Positions 26,822-35,059 of a DNA stretch of 64,000 bases are shown here, in pieces. Numbering within the stretch: position 1 is the first letter of the stretch; each line of letters starts with the position of its first letter. A program made the position numbers and the translations under genes. Origin of the DNA: Chloroflexota bacterium (GTDB lineage: Bacteria; Chloroflexota; UBA11872). Under the pieces are notes generated by a model. The model was given only the letters and a program-made list of their open reading frames with translations. It was not told where the DNA came from and did not search any database. The stretch is taken from positions 18,954 to 82,953 of the forward strand of contig JAJDZU010000017.1 in NCBI GenBank assembly GCA_022824495.1. The letters are read 5' to 3'.

Positions 26822-27123
26822 CCGGCGGTCTGGGCGCGGAAGGGCGCAACGCGCTCGCGCATGGTCTGCAGGCCGGTTGGGCGCTCCAGCAGACGGATAT
26901 TGCTCTGGATTGCATCGGCGCCCTTGGCAATGGCCGCGCGGTGGGCGTCAATCGCCACTTGCATCAGTTCGGCGGCGTCGTCGCCTTCGATGGTGGTTTC
27001 CAGCGAGCCGACTTCGTACTCGAGGCCGGCCGCCTGGATGTGCGCGATGGCCGCGTTGATCGGTTCCAGGTCGTCGCAGCCGGCGAGTGATTGCACTTGA
27101 ATTGCCAGTGTTGCTCGTGGCAT
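26818..27123 (-). CDS. Thiamine-binding protein, MTH1187/YkoF-like
   Basis: A 101-residue ferredoxin-like-fold protein: LAIQVQSLAGCDDLEPINAAI, IQAAGLEYEVGSLETTIEGD and LMQVAIDAHRAAIAKGADAI fit the MTH1187/YkoF (DUF77) family, several members of which bind thiamine. Two ATGs are possible; the one at 27123 has a GAGGAGG box at the right distance (6-7 bases), whereas 27129 abuts it. It is the first gene behind the TPP riboswitch and probably buffers or delivers thiamine or its pyrimidine half. Confidence 0.85.
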   Translation of the reverse strand: MPRATLAIQVQSLAGCDDLEPINAAIAHIQAAGLEYEVGSLETTIEGDDAAELMQVAIDAHRAAIAKGADAIQSNIRLLERPTGLQTMRERVAPFRAQTAG

Positions 27124-27136
27124 CGCCATCCTCCTC

Positions 27137-27177
27137 AAGAACGACGAAATCCGCGGGTTGCCGTGCAACCTGCGGAT
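27137..27177 (-). terminator. Leader terminator hairpin of the TPP riboswitch
   Basis: The arms 27149-27161 and 27165-27177 pair over 13 positions with one C-A mismatch in the RNA and a three-base loop. On the minus strand the hairpin is followed by TTTCGTCGTTCTT and then the ribosome binding site of the first gene. This fits an intrinsic terminator acting as the riboswitch expression platform, so the operon would be off when TPP is bound. Confidence 0.7.
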
Positions 27178-27189
27178 CAGCGCGAGCCT

Positions 27190-27283
27190 GCTCCCTACGC
27201 TGGCATTACCCAGATCAGGTTCCACGGGTCGGCGACGGCTCCGGTCGCCTTCTCAGCCGGGCTTGCCCCCGGCTCCCCCACGA
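27190..27283 (-). ncRNA. TPP (thi-box) riboswitch aptamer
   Basis: Read on the minus strand, the segment contains GGGGGAGCC, the pyrimidine-sensing GGCTGAGA, the GTGGAACCTGATCTGG core and TAATGCCAGCGTAGGGA. These are the near-invariant elements of the thiamine pyrophosphate riboswitch, in the right order. It lies 67 bases upstream of the thiamine-binding protein gene and controls the transporter operon 26.8-24.3 kb. Confidence 0.95.
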
Positions 27284-27295
27284 TTCAGTTGTTGA

Positions 27296-27315
27296 GGCTC
27301 GTCCGAACGCGAGCC
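27296..27315 (-). terminator. Small hairpin between thiamine pyrophosphokinase gene and riboswitch
   Basis: GGCTCG (27296-27301) pairs with CGAGCC (27310-27315) around an eight-base loop. It lies just after the pyrophosphokinase gene end and before the riboswitch. There is no T-run, so it could be a weak terminator or chance in GC-rich DNA. Confidence 0.3.
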
Positions 27316-27357
27316 GTTACTTCATCCATCTAACGCTCGCACGCGCGGTCCGGGGTG

Positions 27358-28023
27358 TCAATTCCCGGCCAAACCGTGCTCATGCACCAGCAGCAGCATG
27401 CCCGACGCTATCTCCAATGTCGCCGCTGAACCGGTGAGTTCGTTGCTGACGCCGAGGCTTGTTCCGACCTCGAGGCTGCGGCCGTCAAGCTCGTATGCCA
27501 GGCCGTTGGAGTGGATGTTGTCCACGGGTCCGCCGACCGCCAGCAGGGTCACAATGTCGCCTGCTTGGCCACGTATCTCGGCTCGGTCGGTCACCAGCCG
27601 AACCTCGCGACGTCCGTCGGCAAGCACCACCGCGCGGTCACGCCAGCGCGGGTTGGCAAGCAGCATGACGGACGCCAGCTCGTGGTCAAGGCGGGCGCCG
27701 CCGAAGGCTCCGACCACAATGACTCGATCAGGATCAACTTCCAGGCCGGCCCGTAGGGCCAGTTCGGCGTCCGTGGCGTCCTTGGCGGTGGGAAAGCGAC
27801 GGACTTCGACATCCGGATTGGCTGCTTGCGCTTCGGCAAATCCGTCCTCACCAAGCGAATCGCCGTCGCCCACGATGACGTCGCAGGCGGCGCCGGCCGC
27901 CGAGACCGCCGCTGCCCCGCCGTCGGCGGCGACGACGCGATCCGCCGTCGCCAGCTGCCGAGCCAGAAACGCCGGGTCCACGTCCCCGTTCAGCACCACC
28001 AGCACCGTCAGGCCGGAGCCCAC
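27358..28023 (-). CDS. thiN: Thiamine pyrophosphokinase
   Basis: This enzyme transfers pyrophosphate from ATP to thiamine, giving TPP. The 221-residue product has VLNGDVDPAFLARQL, VVAADGGAAAVSAAG, the DVIVGDGDSLG acidic motif, FPTAKDATDAELAL and GAFGGARLDHELASVMLL; the thiamine-binding C-terminal domain shows VDNIHSNGLAYEL and TSLGVSNELTG (the GxSN motif). It follows the substrate-binding protein gene by 15 bases on the minus strand and precedes the TPP riboswitch, so it may be transcribed from further upstream rather than under the switch. Confidence 0.92.
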   Translation of the reverse strand: MGSGLTVLVVLNGDVDPAFLARQLATADRVVAADGGAAAVSAAGAACDVIVGDGDSLGEDGFAEAQAANPDVEVRRFPTAKDATDAELALRAGLEVDPDRVIVVGAFGGARLDHELASVMLLANPRWRDRAVVLADGRREVRLVTDRAEIRGQAGDIVTLLAVGGPVDNIHSNGLAYELDGRSLEVGTSLGVSNELTGSAATLEIASGMLLLVHEHGLAGN

Positions 28024-28038
28024 GCGACGCCCTCCGGT

Positions 28039-30249
28039 TTACAGGTCCGTCCGGTAGACGTAGCGGATATCCCAGAGCCCGAACAGCGTTGGCGTGAGAT
28101 TCCCGAAGACGTTGCGGACCGCGGTTAGGCGTTCCGAGTGCGTGGTGTAGGCAACCGGCGCGTGATCGGCGGCGAGCATTTGCGCCTCGTGGTAGAGCCG
28201 AACTCGCTCCTCATGGTCCAGTTCCTGGCCGGCCCTGATAAAGAGGGAGTCGATCTCGGCTTCCCAGGTCGTCGCGGGTTCGGACTGATTCGGGTTCCAG
28301 AGGTGCAGCGATTCGCTGCTATGCCAGAACGAGATGCTGAAGTGCGGCTCGGAACTGCCGCCGAATCCAATCAGGATCGACTCCCACTCGTAGCTGCTGG
28401 TCAGCTGGTCCACGATCTCGCCAAACTCGATCACGCTGATATCGCCCCGAATGCCGATCTGCGCCAGACCGGCCTGGATGATCTCCAGAACTCTGAGCCG
28501 AAGATCATTGCCGGCGTTGGTCGCCATGGTGAACCTGATGTTGTTGCCGGCGTAGTCTTCGCGGATCCCATCGCCGTCGCGATCCATCCATCCAAGGCCG
28601 TCCAGGATGGCGTTGGCCTTCTGAATGTCGTACTCGTAGCGACGGACATCGGGATTATGGAAATCGCCAGCGGCCGGGCTCACGAAGGCCCACTGCGGGT
28701 AGCCCAGCCCGTGCTGGACATCGCGGATGATGGCGGCCTTGTCGACCGCGTAAGCAACCGCCTGGCGGAAGCGGGTGTTCTCGAACCAGCGCAGCTTTTC
28801 GGGCGCCAGTAGCGGCTCACCGGTTTCGGCGTTGCTCCCCGGGTTCATGTTGAAGGCCAGGAATGTCGAACCGAAGGTGGGTCCGCGGCTGTAGAGCGTG
28901 AAGTTCTCGGCTTCCTGCACCGGATCAAGGGTCGCGAACTCCGCGCCCAGCACGCCGTGAACATCCGTCTCACCTGATCGGAACTTGGGGAGTTCGTCCG
29001 CCAGGCCGTCCACCACCAGGTACCGGATCTCGTCCAGGTACGGCAGACGGTTGCCGGCGCTGTCGGTGAGCCAATAGTCCGGGTTGCGCCTGAGGACGAT
29101 GAGGTCGTCCGGCTCGAGGGTCTCGATAGTGAAGGGGCCGGTGCCGATGATCTCGGCGGGGTCGGTCTCGATGCCCCACACCGAGTTGAACGTCCCGTCG
29201 TCGACGTGCGGCTCGAGGATGTGCTTGGGATAGATGGCGTTGCCCATGGAACGCAGGAAGGGCGCAAACGGCACCGGCAGCACGAACCGGACGGTGTAGT
29301 CGTCGACGGTGCTGACGGTCATCCGCTCTTCGCGCCACGAGGCGGTCTCCTCGTCGAAGACTCGGAACGTGAAGGACGCGCGATCGCTTGTCGGAATGTC
29401 GTCGTTGTAGATGATCCGGTTGAACGTGAAGTCCACGTCGTGGGCCGTGAACGGCTGGCCGTCGTGCCAGGACACATCCCGACGCAGATGGAACGTCCAG
29501 GTCAGCCCGTCGTCCGAGTGCTCCCAGGACTCCGCCAGGCCCGGCTCGACCTGGAGATTCAGCCAGGAGGTTTCGGTGAGACCTTCGAAGAGATAACCGA
29601 GGATTCCGGAAGAGGTTGAGTCGTTGGACAGCGCCAGATTCAAGGTCAGCGGAGCGCCGATCGTGGAGTACGTCACGCTCCCGCCCGGTGTGCCCACGGT
29701 GTACTCGAACGCCTCGGCGTTGGCTTGCAACTCGGCCACGGTGGCGCTGCGTAGCGCGGAAGCTGTTGCGGCTCCGGAATGTGCCAGCAGCGGCGTGGTG
29801 GCGTACGCCCATGCCTCGTCGGTCTGATCGCTGTCGGCGCCAAAGGTCTGCACCAACGGGCCGGGCAAATCGTCGGTGGTCACCGTGTACGAGGTGAACA
29901 CGATCAGCGACTCGTGGGTCGCCAGATCGCCCAGATGCAGCGGCGGATAGCCTGCGTAATTCTCGGTTGGCTGATCCGTCTCGTACGGGTAATGCAGCAG
30001 GAAAAGCCCGGTCAGTTCGGTTCCGCCGGTATTCGACACCCTGACCCGACAGGTCAGCGTCTCGCCTGGTGTTGCCGACTCGCCGTCGCAGGCGGCGCTG
30101 ACCGCGAGAGCCGACGCCCCGGAGTGCGCCGCGGATACGTTCGACGGGCCGACAACCAAGGCTGCCGTCGCGGCCAGAACTGCCAGGATGACGGCGAGGC
30201 GAAGCGAACTGAAAGGCGTTACGCGAGTGCCAAACACTCTCGGGTTCAT
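28039..30249 (-). CDS. Family 5 extracellular solute-binding protein with N-terminal Ig-like domain (copy 1)
   Basis: A 736-residue exported protein. The N-terminal hydrophobic signal (LRLAVILAVLAATAALVVG) is followed by a CARDB/DUF11-like beta domain (GETLTCRVRVSNTGGTELTG, residues ~45-150). The SBP_bac_5 domain (oligopeptide/nickel class) begins near PGGSVTYSTIGAPLTLNLAL and runs to the C-terminus with LAESWEHSDDGLTWTFHLR, GTGPFTIE and FRQAVAYAVDKAAII. There is no lipobox. The ATG at 30249 is chosen because upstream residues belong to a decayed pyrophosphokinase fragment. No permease or ATPase gene is adjacent. The paralogue at 30501-32936 shares the whole layout. Confidence 0.87.
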   Translation of the reverse strand: MNPRVFGTRVTPFSSLRLAVILAVLAATAALVVGPSNVSAAHSGASALAVSAACDGESATPGETLTCRVRVSNTGGTELTGLFLLHYPYETDQPTENYAGYPPLHLGDLATHESLIVFTSYTVTTDDLPGPLVQTFGADSDQTDEAWAYATTPLLAHSGAATASALRSATVAELQANAEAFEYTVGTPGGSVTYSTIGAPLTLNLALSNDSTSSGILGYLFEGLTETSWLNLQVEPGLAESWEHSDDGLTWTFHLRRDVSWHDGQPFTAHDVDFTFNRIIYNDDIPTSDRASFTFRVFDEETASWREERMTVSTVDDYTVRFVLPVPFAPFLRSMGNAIYPKHILEPHVDDGTFNSVWGIETDPAEIIGTGPFTIETLEPDDLIVLRRNPDYWLTDSAGNRLPYLDEIRYLVVDGLADELPKFRSGETDVHGVLGAEFATLDPVQEAENFTLYSRGPTFGSTFLAFNMNPGSNAETGEPLLAPEKLRWFENTRFRQAVAYAVDKAAIIRDVQHGLGYPQWAFVSPAAGDFHNPDVRRYEYDIQKANAILDGLGWMDRDGDGIREDYAGNNIRFTMATNAGNDLRLRVLEIIQAGLAQIGIRGDISVIEFGEIVDQLTSSYEWESILIGFGGSSEPHFSISFWHSSESLHLWNPNQSEPATTWEAEIDSLFIRAGQELDHEERVRLYHEAQMLAADHAPVAYTTHSERLTAVRNVFGNLTPTLFGLWDIRYVYRTDL

Positions 30250-30296
30250 CTGCTTCCGATCAGTACCTGGCTCAACGTCACGCATCAGCCTATGAC

Positions 30297-30396
30297 TGTC
30301 AAGCCCGACCTCGGCGGCGACAACGAGACCCGCCGTCACCGGTTTCCCGGCCAGGAACGTCAGGTCAAGCTCTCCGTTGAGAACTAACGGCCGCAT
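30297..30396 (-). pseudogene. Remnant of a thiamine pyrophosphokinase N-terminus
   Basis: On the minus strand this stretch reads PLVLNGELDLTFLAGKPV then GLVVAAEVG. It aligns with VVLNGDVDPAFLARQLATADRVVAADGG at the start of the intact enzyme at 27358-28023. Similarity ends after about 35 codons. It lies directly downstream of the second solute-binding protein, just as the intact pyrophosphokinase gene lies downstream of the first. The simplest reading is that a binding-protein plus pyrophosphokinase unit was duplicated and this enzyme copy decayed. Confidence 0.7.
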
Positions 30397-30500
30397 CACG
30401 CCAAAGCGCACCGCCCGGCCTCCGACGCGACGGCACATAGTCGGTGCGCAATGCGCTGCCGGAACGTATCAGCAAACCCGCGGCGTCAACGGCGTCCGAT

Positions 30501-32936
30501 CTACAGGTCCGTTCGGTAGAGGTAGCGGACGTCCCAGAGCCCAAACAAGGTGGGCGTTAGGTTTCCAAACACGTTGCGGACCGCCGTGATCCGCTCCGCG
30601 TGCGTCGTGTAGATCACGGGAAGGTTTTCGGCGGCAATCTCCTGGGCCCGGTGATAGCGCCGGACCCGCTGCTCGTGGTCCAGCTCCTGGCTGCCTTCGA
30701 CGAAGAGCCGGTCGATCTCGGCCTCCCAGGAAGTTGCGGGCGTGACCTGATTCGGGTTCCAGAGATGCAGGGCTTCGCTGCTATGCCAGAAGCCAATACT
30801 GAAGTGCGGCTCGACGCCGCCACCAAAGCCAATGACCACTGCTTCCCAGCCGTGGGTGTTGGTCAACTGGTCGACGAGGTCGCCGAACGGGACCGACACG
30901 ACGTCGGCCCGGACCCCGATCCTGGCGAGACCTTCCCGGACGATCCGCTGCACCTCGCGGCGCACCGTGTTGTCGTCGGCGTTCGTGGCCAACGTGAACG
31001 ATAGAGCGTTTCCGGCGTAGTCCTCGCGGACGCCATCGCCGTCGCTATCCATCCAGCCGAGGCCGTCCAGGATGACGTTGGCCCTCTCAATGTCGTACTC
31101 AAACCGCCGCACGTCGGGATTGTGAAAGTCGCCGGCGGCGGGGCTTATGAAGGCCCACTGCGGGTAGCCAAGGCCGTGCTGCACGCCGTCGATAATGCTC
31201 CGCTTGTCGATCGCGTGCGCGACGGCCTGCCGAAACCTGGTGTTCTCGAACCAGCGCAGCTTGTCGGGGTCCAGGAACGGCTCGCCGGTTTCGGCGTCCC
31301 TGCCGGGGTTCATATTGAAGGCCAGGAACGTCGAGCCGAAGGTTGGGCCGCGCCTGAAAATCGTGAAGTTTTCGGCGTCCTGCAGCGGATCGAGCGCCGC
31401 GAACTCCTCGCCCAGGACGCCGTGGGCGTCCGTCTCGCCCGATCGGAACTTCGTGAGCTCGGATTCCAGGTCCTCGACGATGACGTACCTGACTTCATCC
31501 AGGTATGGGAGCGAATCGCCTTCGCTGTCCTTCAGCCAGTAGTTCGGGTTGCGCTGCAGGACGATGCTCTCGCCCGGACGGTAGCTCTCGATCGTGAAGG
31601 GTCCGGTGCCGACGATTTCAGCCGGATCGGTCTCGATATCCCAGGTCGCCGCAAAGGCGCCGCCGTTCACGGACTCCTCGAGGATGTGCCTGGGGTAAAT
31701 GGCCGTGCCCATGGCGCGCAGGAACGGGGCGAAGGGCACCGGCAGGACAAACCGCACGGTGTAGTAGTCGATCGCGGTGATCGTCATCCGCGCTTCGCTC
31801 CACTCGCCGCTTTCGGCGTCGAGCACCCGGAAATTGAAGGGCGCGCGATCTCCGGTGGCGATGTCGTCGTTGTAGATGATCCGGTTGAAGGTGAAGGCAA
31901 CGTCCTGGGCCGAAAACAGTTGCCCGTCGTGCCACTTGACATCGCGGCGCAGATGGAAGGTCCAGGTCAGGCCGTCGTCGGAGCGTTCCCAGGACTCCGC
32001 TAGGCGCGGCTCGACCTCATTGGTCAACCACGAGGTTTGGGTGAGACCTTCGAAGAGATAGCCGAGGATGCCGGATGAGGACGAATCGTTCGCAAGGGCC
32101 GGATTCAACGTCAGAGGCTCGCCGATGGTGGCGTAGGTGACGCTTCCGCCCGGCGTTCCCACGGTGTAGTCGAATGCCTCGGCATTGGCTCGCAACTCGG
32201 CGACGGTCGAGCTGGCAGGACTGTCGGGAGACGGGCGCTCCTGTGATGTGCTCGGCGTAGCCGCGGGCGTCGGACTGGGTGTGGCCGCAGACGTGGGGCT
32301 CGGCGTAGCCACGGGCGCCGGACTGGGCGTGGCCGCAGGCGTGGGGCTGGGCGTGGCATCGGGCGCCGGACTGGGCGTGGGCGCGGGAGTCCGGCTGGGC
32401 GTGGCCACGGGCGTCGGGCCGGGCATGGCGGCGGGCGTCGGGCTGGGCGTATCCACGGGGATGAGGTCGGGCTGCGGAAACAGGGGCGGCGGCGCAACCA
32501 GTGCGACCGGAACATAGATCCACTCGGCGTTCGTCTGGTCGCTGATGGTTCCAAGAATCTGGGTCAGCGGTCCGGGGAAATCGGCAAGGGTCGTGGTGAA
32601 GGACGTGGCGACAACTCTTGACTCGTGCGCCGGCAAGTCGCCGAGCGCCTGTTTCTCGCCCGCAACCGGAAGATACCCACGGAAGGTGTAGTGAAGCAGG
32701 AAGACGTTGGTCAGGTCGGACCCGCCGACATTAATGACCGTGACTCGGCAGGTCACGGTGTCGCCCAGCACCAGCGGTTCGGCGCCGCACGAGACATCGA
32801 TCTCCACGCGCGGAGGACCATCGTGCAGAGCCGCCGCGCTCAAGTGGCCTAGCGCAAGGGCAACCGCTACTGCCACGACCGCCGCGAAGGCGGCAAGCCG
32901 GGACAACCGAAAGCGAGCGAGGCGGCGGACCTTCAC
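30501..32936 (-). CDS. Family 5 extracellular solute-binding protein with Ig-like domain and Pro/Thr linker (copy 2)
   Basis: An 811-residue exported protein: signal sequence (residues 1-36, ending LSAAALHDG), an Ig/CARDB-like domain (GDTVTCRVTVINVGGSDLTNV), a low-complexity linker of TPSPTP/TPSPAP units, then an SBP_bac_5 domain closely similar to copy 1 (PGGSVTYATIGEPLTLNPAL; C-terminal NLTPTLFGLWDVRYLYRTDL). The linker is missing from copy 1. Such receptors usually deliver peptides, nickel or other solutes to an ABC importer, but none is encoded nearby. The cell-surface linker suggests the receptor is held at a distance from the membrane or wall. Confidence 0.87.
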   Translation of the reverse strand: MKVRRLARFRLSRLAAFAAVVAVAVALALGHLSAAALHDGPPRVEIDVSCGAEPLVLGDTVTCRVTVINVGGSDLTNVFLLHYTFRGYLPVAGEKQALGDLPAHESRVVATSFTTTLADFPGPLTQILGTISDQTNAEWIYVPVALVAPPPLFPQPDLIPVDTPSPTPAAMPGPTPVATPSRTPAPTPSPAPDATPSPTPAATPSPAPVATPSPTSAATPSPTPAATPSTSQERPSPDSPASSTVAELRANAEAFDYTVGTPGGSVTYATIGEPLTLNPALANDSSSSGILGYLFEGLTQTSWLTNEVEPRLAESWERSDDGLTWTFHLRRDVKWHDGQLFSAQDVAFTFNRIIYNDDIATGDRAPFNFRVLDAESGEWSEARMTITAIDYYTVRFVLPVPFAPFLRAMGTAIYPRHILEESVNGGAFAATWDIETDPAEIVGTGPFTIESYRPGESIVLQRNPNYWLKDSEGDSLPYLDEVRYVIVEDLESELTKFRSGETDAHGVLGEEFAALDPLQDAENFTIFRRGPTFGSTFLAFNMNPGRDAETGEPFLDPDKLRWFENTRFRQAVAHAIDKRSIIDGVQHGLGYPQWAFISPAAGDFHNPDVRRFEYDIERANVILDGLGWMDSDGDGVREDYAGNALSFTLATNADDNTVRREVQRIVREGLARIGVRADVVSVPFGDLVDQLTNTHGWEAVVIGFGGGVEPHFSIGFWHSSEALHLWNPNQVTPATSWEAEIDRLFVEGSQELDHEQRVRRYHRAQEIAAENLPVIYTTHAERITAVRNVFGNLTPTLFGLWDVRYLYRTDL
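32246..32456. repeat. Coding tandem repeat (Pro/Thr/Ser-rich linker)
   Basis: A GGCGTGGGGCTGGGCGTGGC-like 18-24 base unit recurs about ten times with variation. On the minus strand it encodes ATPSPTP-type units in the second solute-binding protein. Repeats like this change length easily by slippage. It is not a CRISPR array: there are no unique spacers and the reading frame is kept. Confidence 0.75.
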
Positions 32937-33059
32937 CTAGCTGCTCATCCCGTTGCCAACCGCGAGGCTTACAATGGTAACGTCCCCGTCTTGTCAGTCA
33001 ATTTCACCAGGGGTTGGCCATCCCTCAGGCGAAGCGATCCGGCCCAAAGGATCGGCGGA

Positions 33060-33345
33060 GCGGGTCTGACCGGCCGTCGCCCACGAGGTCGGCCACGTCT
33101 TCGGCAGTCCCCGGCGCCAGGGCGATGCCCGCGGTTAAGGGGCCGGCGGCGGAGACCAGTCTCTTGATCGGGGTCGATGACCCGCCGGCCGTCGGCCGAC
33201 ATCCGACCCTGGTTGTTTCGATCCCGGCGCCGGAACGCCCGGGAACGCGTGCGGCTGCATCGCGGTGTCGCCGCCGGATGGCGCTGGCGTTAACGGAGAC
33301 GCCGTCCCCAGTCTTCCCGCGTTACGCGCCGCGCGACCCTTCGTG
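33060..33345 (-). pseudogene. Decayed 3' fragment of a glycine oxidase (thiO-like) gene
   Basis: The DNA matches the 3' third of the intact gene at 33932-35026. Compare CCGTCGCCCACGAGGTCGGC with CCGTCGCATACGAAGTCGGC, the shared CGCCAGGGCGATGCCC, and CGCCGGATGGCGCTGGCGTT with CGCCGGATGGCGTCGGCGTC. Small insertions and deletions destroy the frame. The rest of the 33.0-33.4 kb gap holds no gene I can support. Confidence 0.72.
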
Positions 33346-33420
33346 AGGCGTAGCCGAAGCGTCCTCGGAATCCGCCGGGCGTCGAGTCCGCGGACGTGTT
33401 AAACGTCGACTGACGCGGAC

Positions 33421-33756
33421 TTATTCCCGCTCGGTTTCCGACGACTCGGCTGCGCCGCACTCCTTGACTTCCGGCGACTCAGTCGAGCCGTTCTCGCTAA
33501 TTTCCGACGACTCGGCCTTGCCACGCTCCGGCGGCGGTTCGTTCGTACCAACGACCTGGCGGACACGACCCACCACGCCCGCGGCCGAGGCGCCCGTCGT
33601 TCGCGCAGCCTCTTTGCCGGTCGCCTGGACTCGGACAGCTCCCGCCTTCGCCCAGGCCGCGAGCGGCCGGCCAGCCTCCACGGCTTTTCGATTGAATCGG
33701 ACTATGACCGCACCGGCAACTAGCAGTGCCGTAACAGTCCCAAGTAGCTTCTTCAT
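33421..33756 (-). CDS. Small single-pass membrane protein with acidic tail
   Basis: A 111-residue protein. The start is firm: GGAGG lies six bases upstream of the ATG. Residues 4-20 (LLGTVTALLVAGAVIVR) form one membrane segment or an uncleaved signal, followed by a basic Ala-rich helix (ARTTGASAAGVVGRVRQVVG). The C-terminus repeats an ESSEISE/ESPEVKE/ESSETE motif. Family unknown. It lies between the intact thiO-like gene and its decayed copy. Confidence 0.65.
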   Translation of the reverse strand: MKKLLGTVTALLVAGAVIVRFNRKAVEAGRPLAAWAKAGAVRVQATGKEAARTTGASAAGVVGRVRQVVGTNEPPPERGKAESSEISENGSTESPEVKECGAAESSETERE

Positions 33757-33931
33757 CGCGTTCCTCCATGCAAATCAGCAACCAGTTGCCGCTCAAGAAC
33801 GAACCTCGATCCGTCCGCGGTAACGCACGCGGAAGCTGGTCCGTCAGGATCCGGTGGAGCGGCTCAGGCTCGATTCCTGGATTCGGCCAGTCATCCGATT
33901 GTAGGAGATAAAGCGGAGACCAAGCCCGGGT

Positions 33932-35026
33932 TCAATGGAAGCGAGTCGGTCCCAAGGGCGCCAGCAGTGGGTCATGCCGACCGTCGCATACGAAGTCGGC
34001 TACGAATTCGGCCGTTACGGGCGCCAGGGCGATGCCCTTGGTGAAGTGGCCGGTGGCGACGACGAGTCCCTGGACTGGCGTCGGGCCGATGACCGGGAAG
34101 CCATCGGCCGACTGGGGGCGGAAGCCCATCCAGGTCTCCACGATCTCGGCGTCCGTGAGTCCGGGGACGAGGGCCGCGGCATCACCGTGTACCCGCCGGA
34201 TGGCGTCGGCGTCGATGTGGGCGTCGAACCCCACGTCTTCCTGCGTGGCGCCGAGCACGACGCGTCCGTCGGCGCGCGAGACGATGACGCCTTCCGGATA
34301 GTTGATTGCGCGGCGCGGACCCTCGGCGCGCACGGCGCACATCTGCCCCTTGCAGGGACGCACGGGCAGGCGGAAGCCCGGCGCGAGGCCGGCGCACCAG
34401 GCGCCTGCGGCAAGTACCACTGTTGGCGCGGCCACCGGACCGTCAGCCAAACCGACGCCCACGGCGCGGCTGCCGGTGACTTGAATGGATGTGGCGGGCG
34501 AGTCAGTCAAGACTTCGACGCCCGCCGACCGAACGGCCTGCTCCAGGGCCGCGGCGAGTGGGCGAGGGTCCAGCGAGGCGTCAGCCGGGAACAGTGCCGC
34601 CGTCTCAACAGGTCCGGTACACGACGGCTCCAGCGCGCGCAGTTCCCAAGGTGTCAGCAGTTCGGCCGGGTACGCGGCCGCGGTCAGCCAGGACACTCTC
34701 GACGTGAGTTCCGCGACGTCTTCGGCGTTGCGCGCGACGGCGAGGATGCCGTCGGCACACCAACCCACCGCATCGGCCCCAACCTGCTCCAGGAAATCCG
34801 GATAGGCCGCGAGCGAGCGGCGCAGCAGGTCGAACAGGGGTCCCGGGCCAGCCCCGTAGTGGTGAGCGGCGATGATCCCCGCGGCGGCCCAGGTTGACTC
34901 GCGCGCCGGCCGCCCGCGCTCAATCAGCGAGACGCGCAGGCCGCGGCGCCGCAGTTCCCAGGCACAAGCCAGACCAACGATGCCGCCGCCCACAACCGCG
35001 ACATCCGCGGTGCGTTCAGCGCTCAC
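33932..35026 (-). CDS. thiO: Glycine oxidase ThiO-like FAD-dependent oxidoreductase
   Basis: A 364-residue D-amino-acid-oxidase-type flavoenzyme. The N-terminal dinucleotide fold is VAVVGGGIVGLACAWELRRRG, followed by STWAAAGIIAAHHYG. CKGQMCAVR, GVIVSRADGRVVLGATQED and the C-terminal FRPQSADGFPVIGP and GLVVATGHFTKGIALAP match ThiO/DAO enzymes. In thiamine synthesis ThiO oxidises glycine to iminoacetate for the thiazole ring. The thiazole synthase genes (thiS/thiG) are not in this window, so a general amine oxidase role is possible. The surrounding thiamine genes favour ThiO. Confidence 0.82.
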   Translation of the reverse strand: MSAERTADVAVVGGGIVGLACAWELRRRGLRVSLIERGRPARESTWAAAGIIAAHHYGAGPGPLFDLLRRSLAAYPDFLEQVGADAVGWCADGILAVARNAEDVAELTSRVSWLTAAAYPAELLTPWELRALEPSCTGPVETAALFPADASLDPRPLAAALEQAVRSAGVEVLTDSPATSIQVTGSRAVGVGLADGPVAAPTVVLAAGAWCAGLAPGFRLPVRPCKGQMCAVRAEGPRRAINYPEGVIVSRADGRVVLGATQEDVGFDAHIDADAIRRVHGDAAALVPGLTDAEIVETWMGFRPQSADGFPVIGPTPVQGLVVATGHFTKGIALAPVTAEFVADFVCDGRHDPLLAPLGPTRFH

Positions 35027-35059
35027 CGCCTTGACGATCCGCTGCGGATCGGACTCCGC

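Noticed and set aside
32246..32456. Regularly spaced repeats resembling a CRISPR array
   Set aside because: The units are contiguous, in frame and encode a Pro/Thr linker; no spacers and no cas genes.
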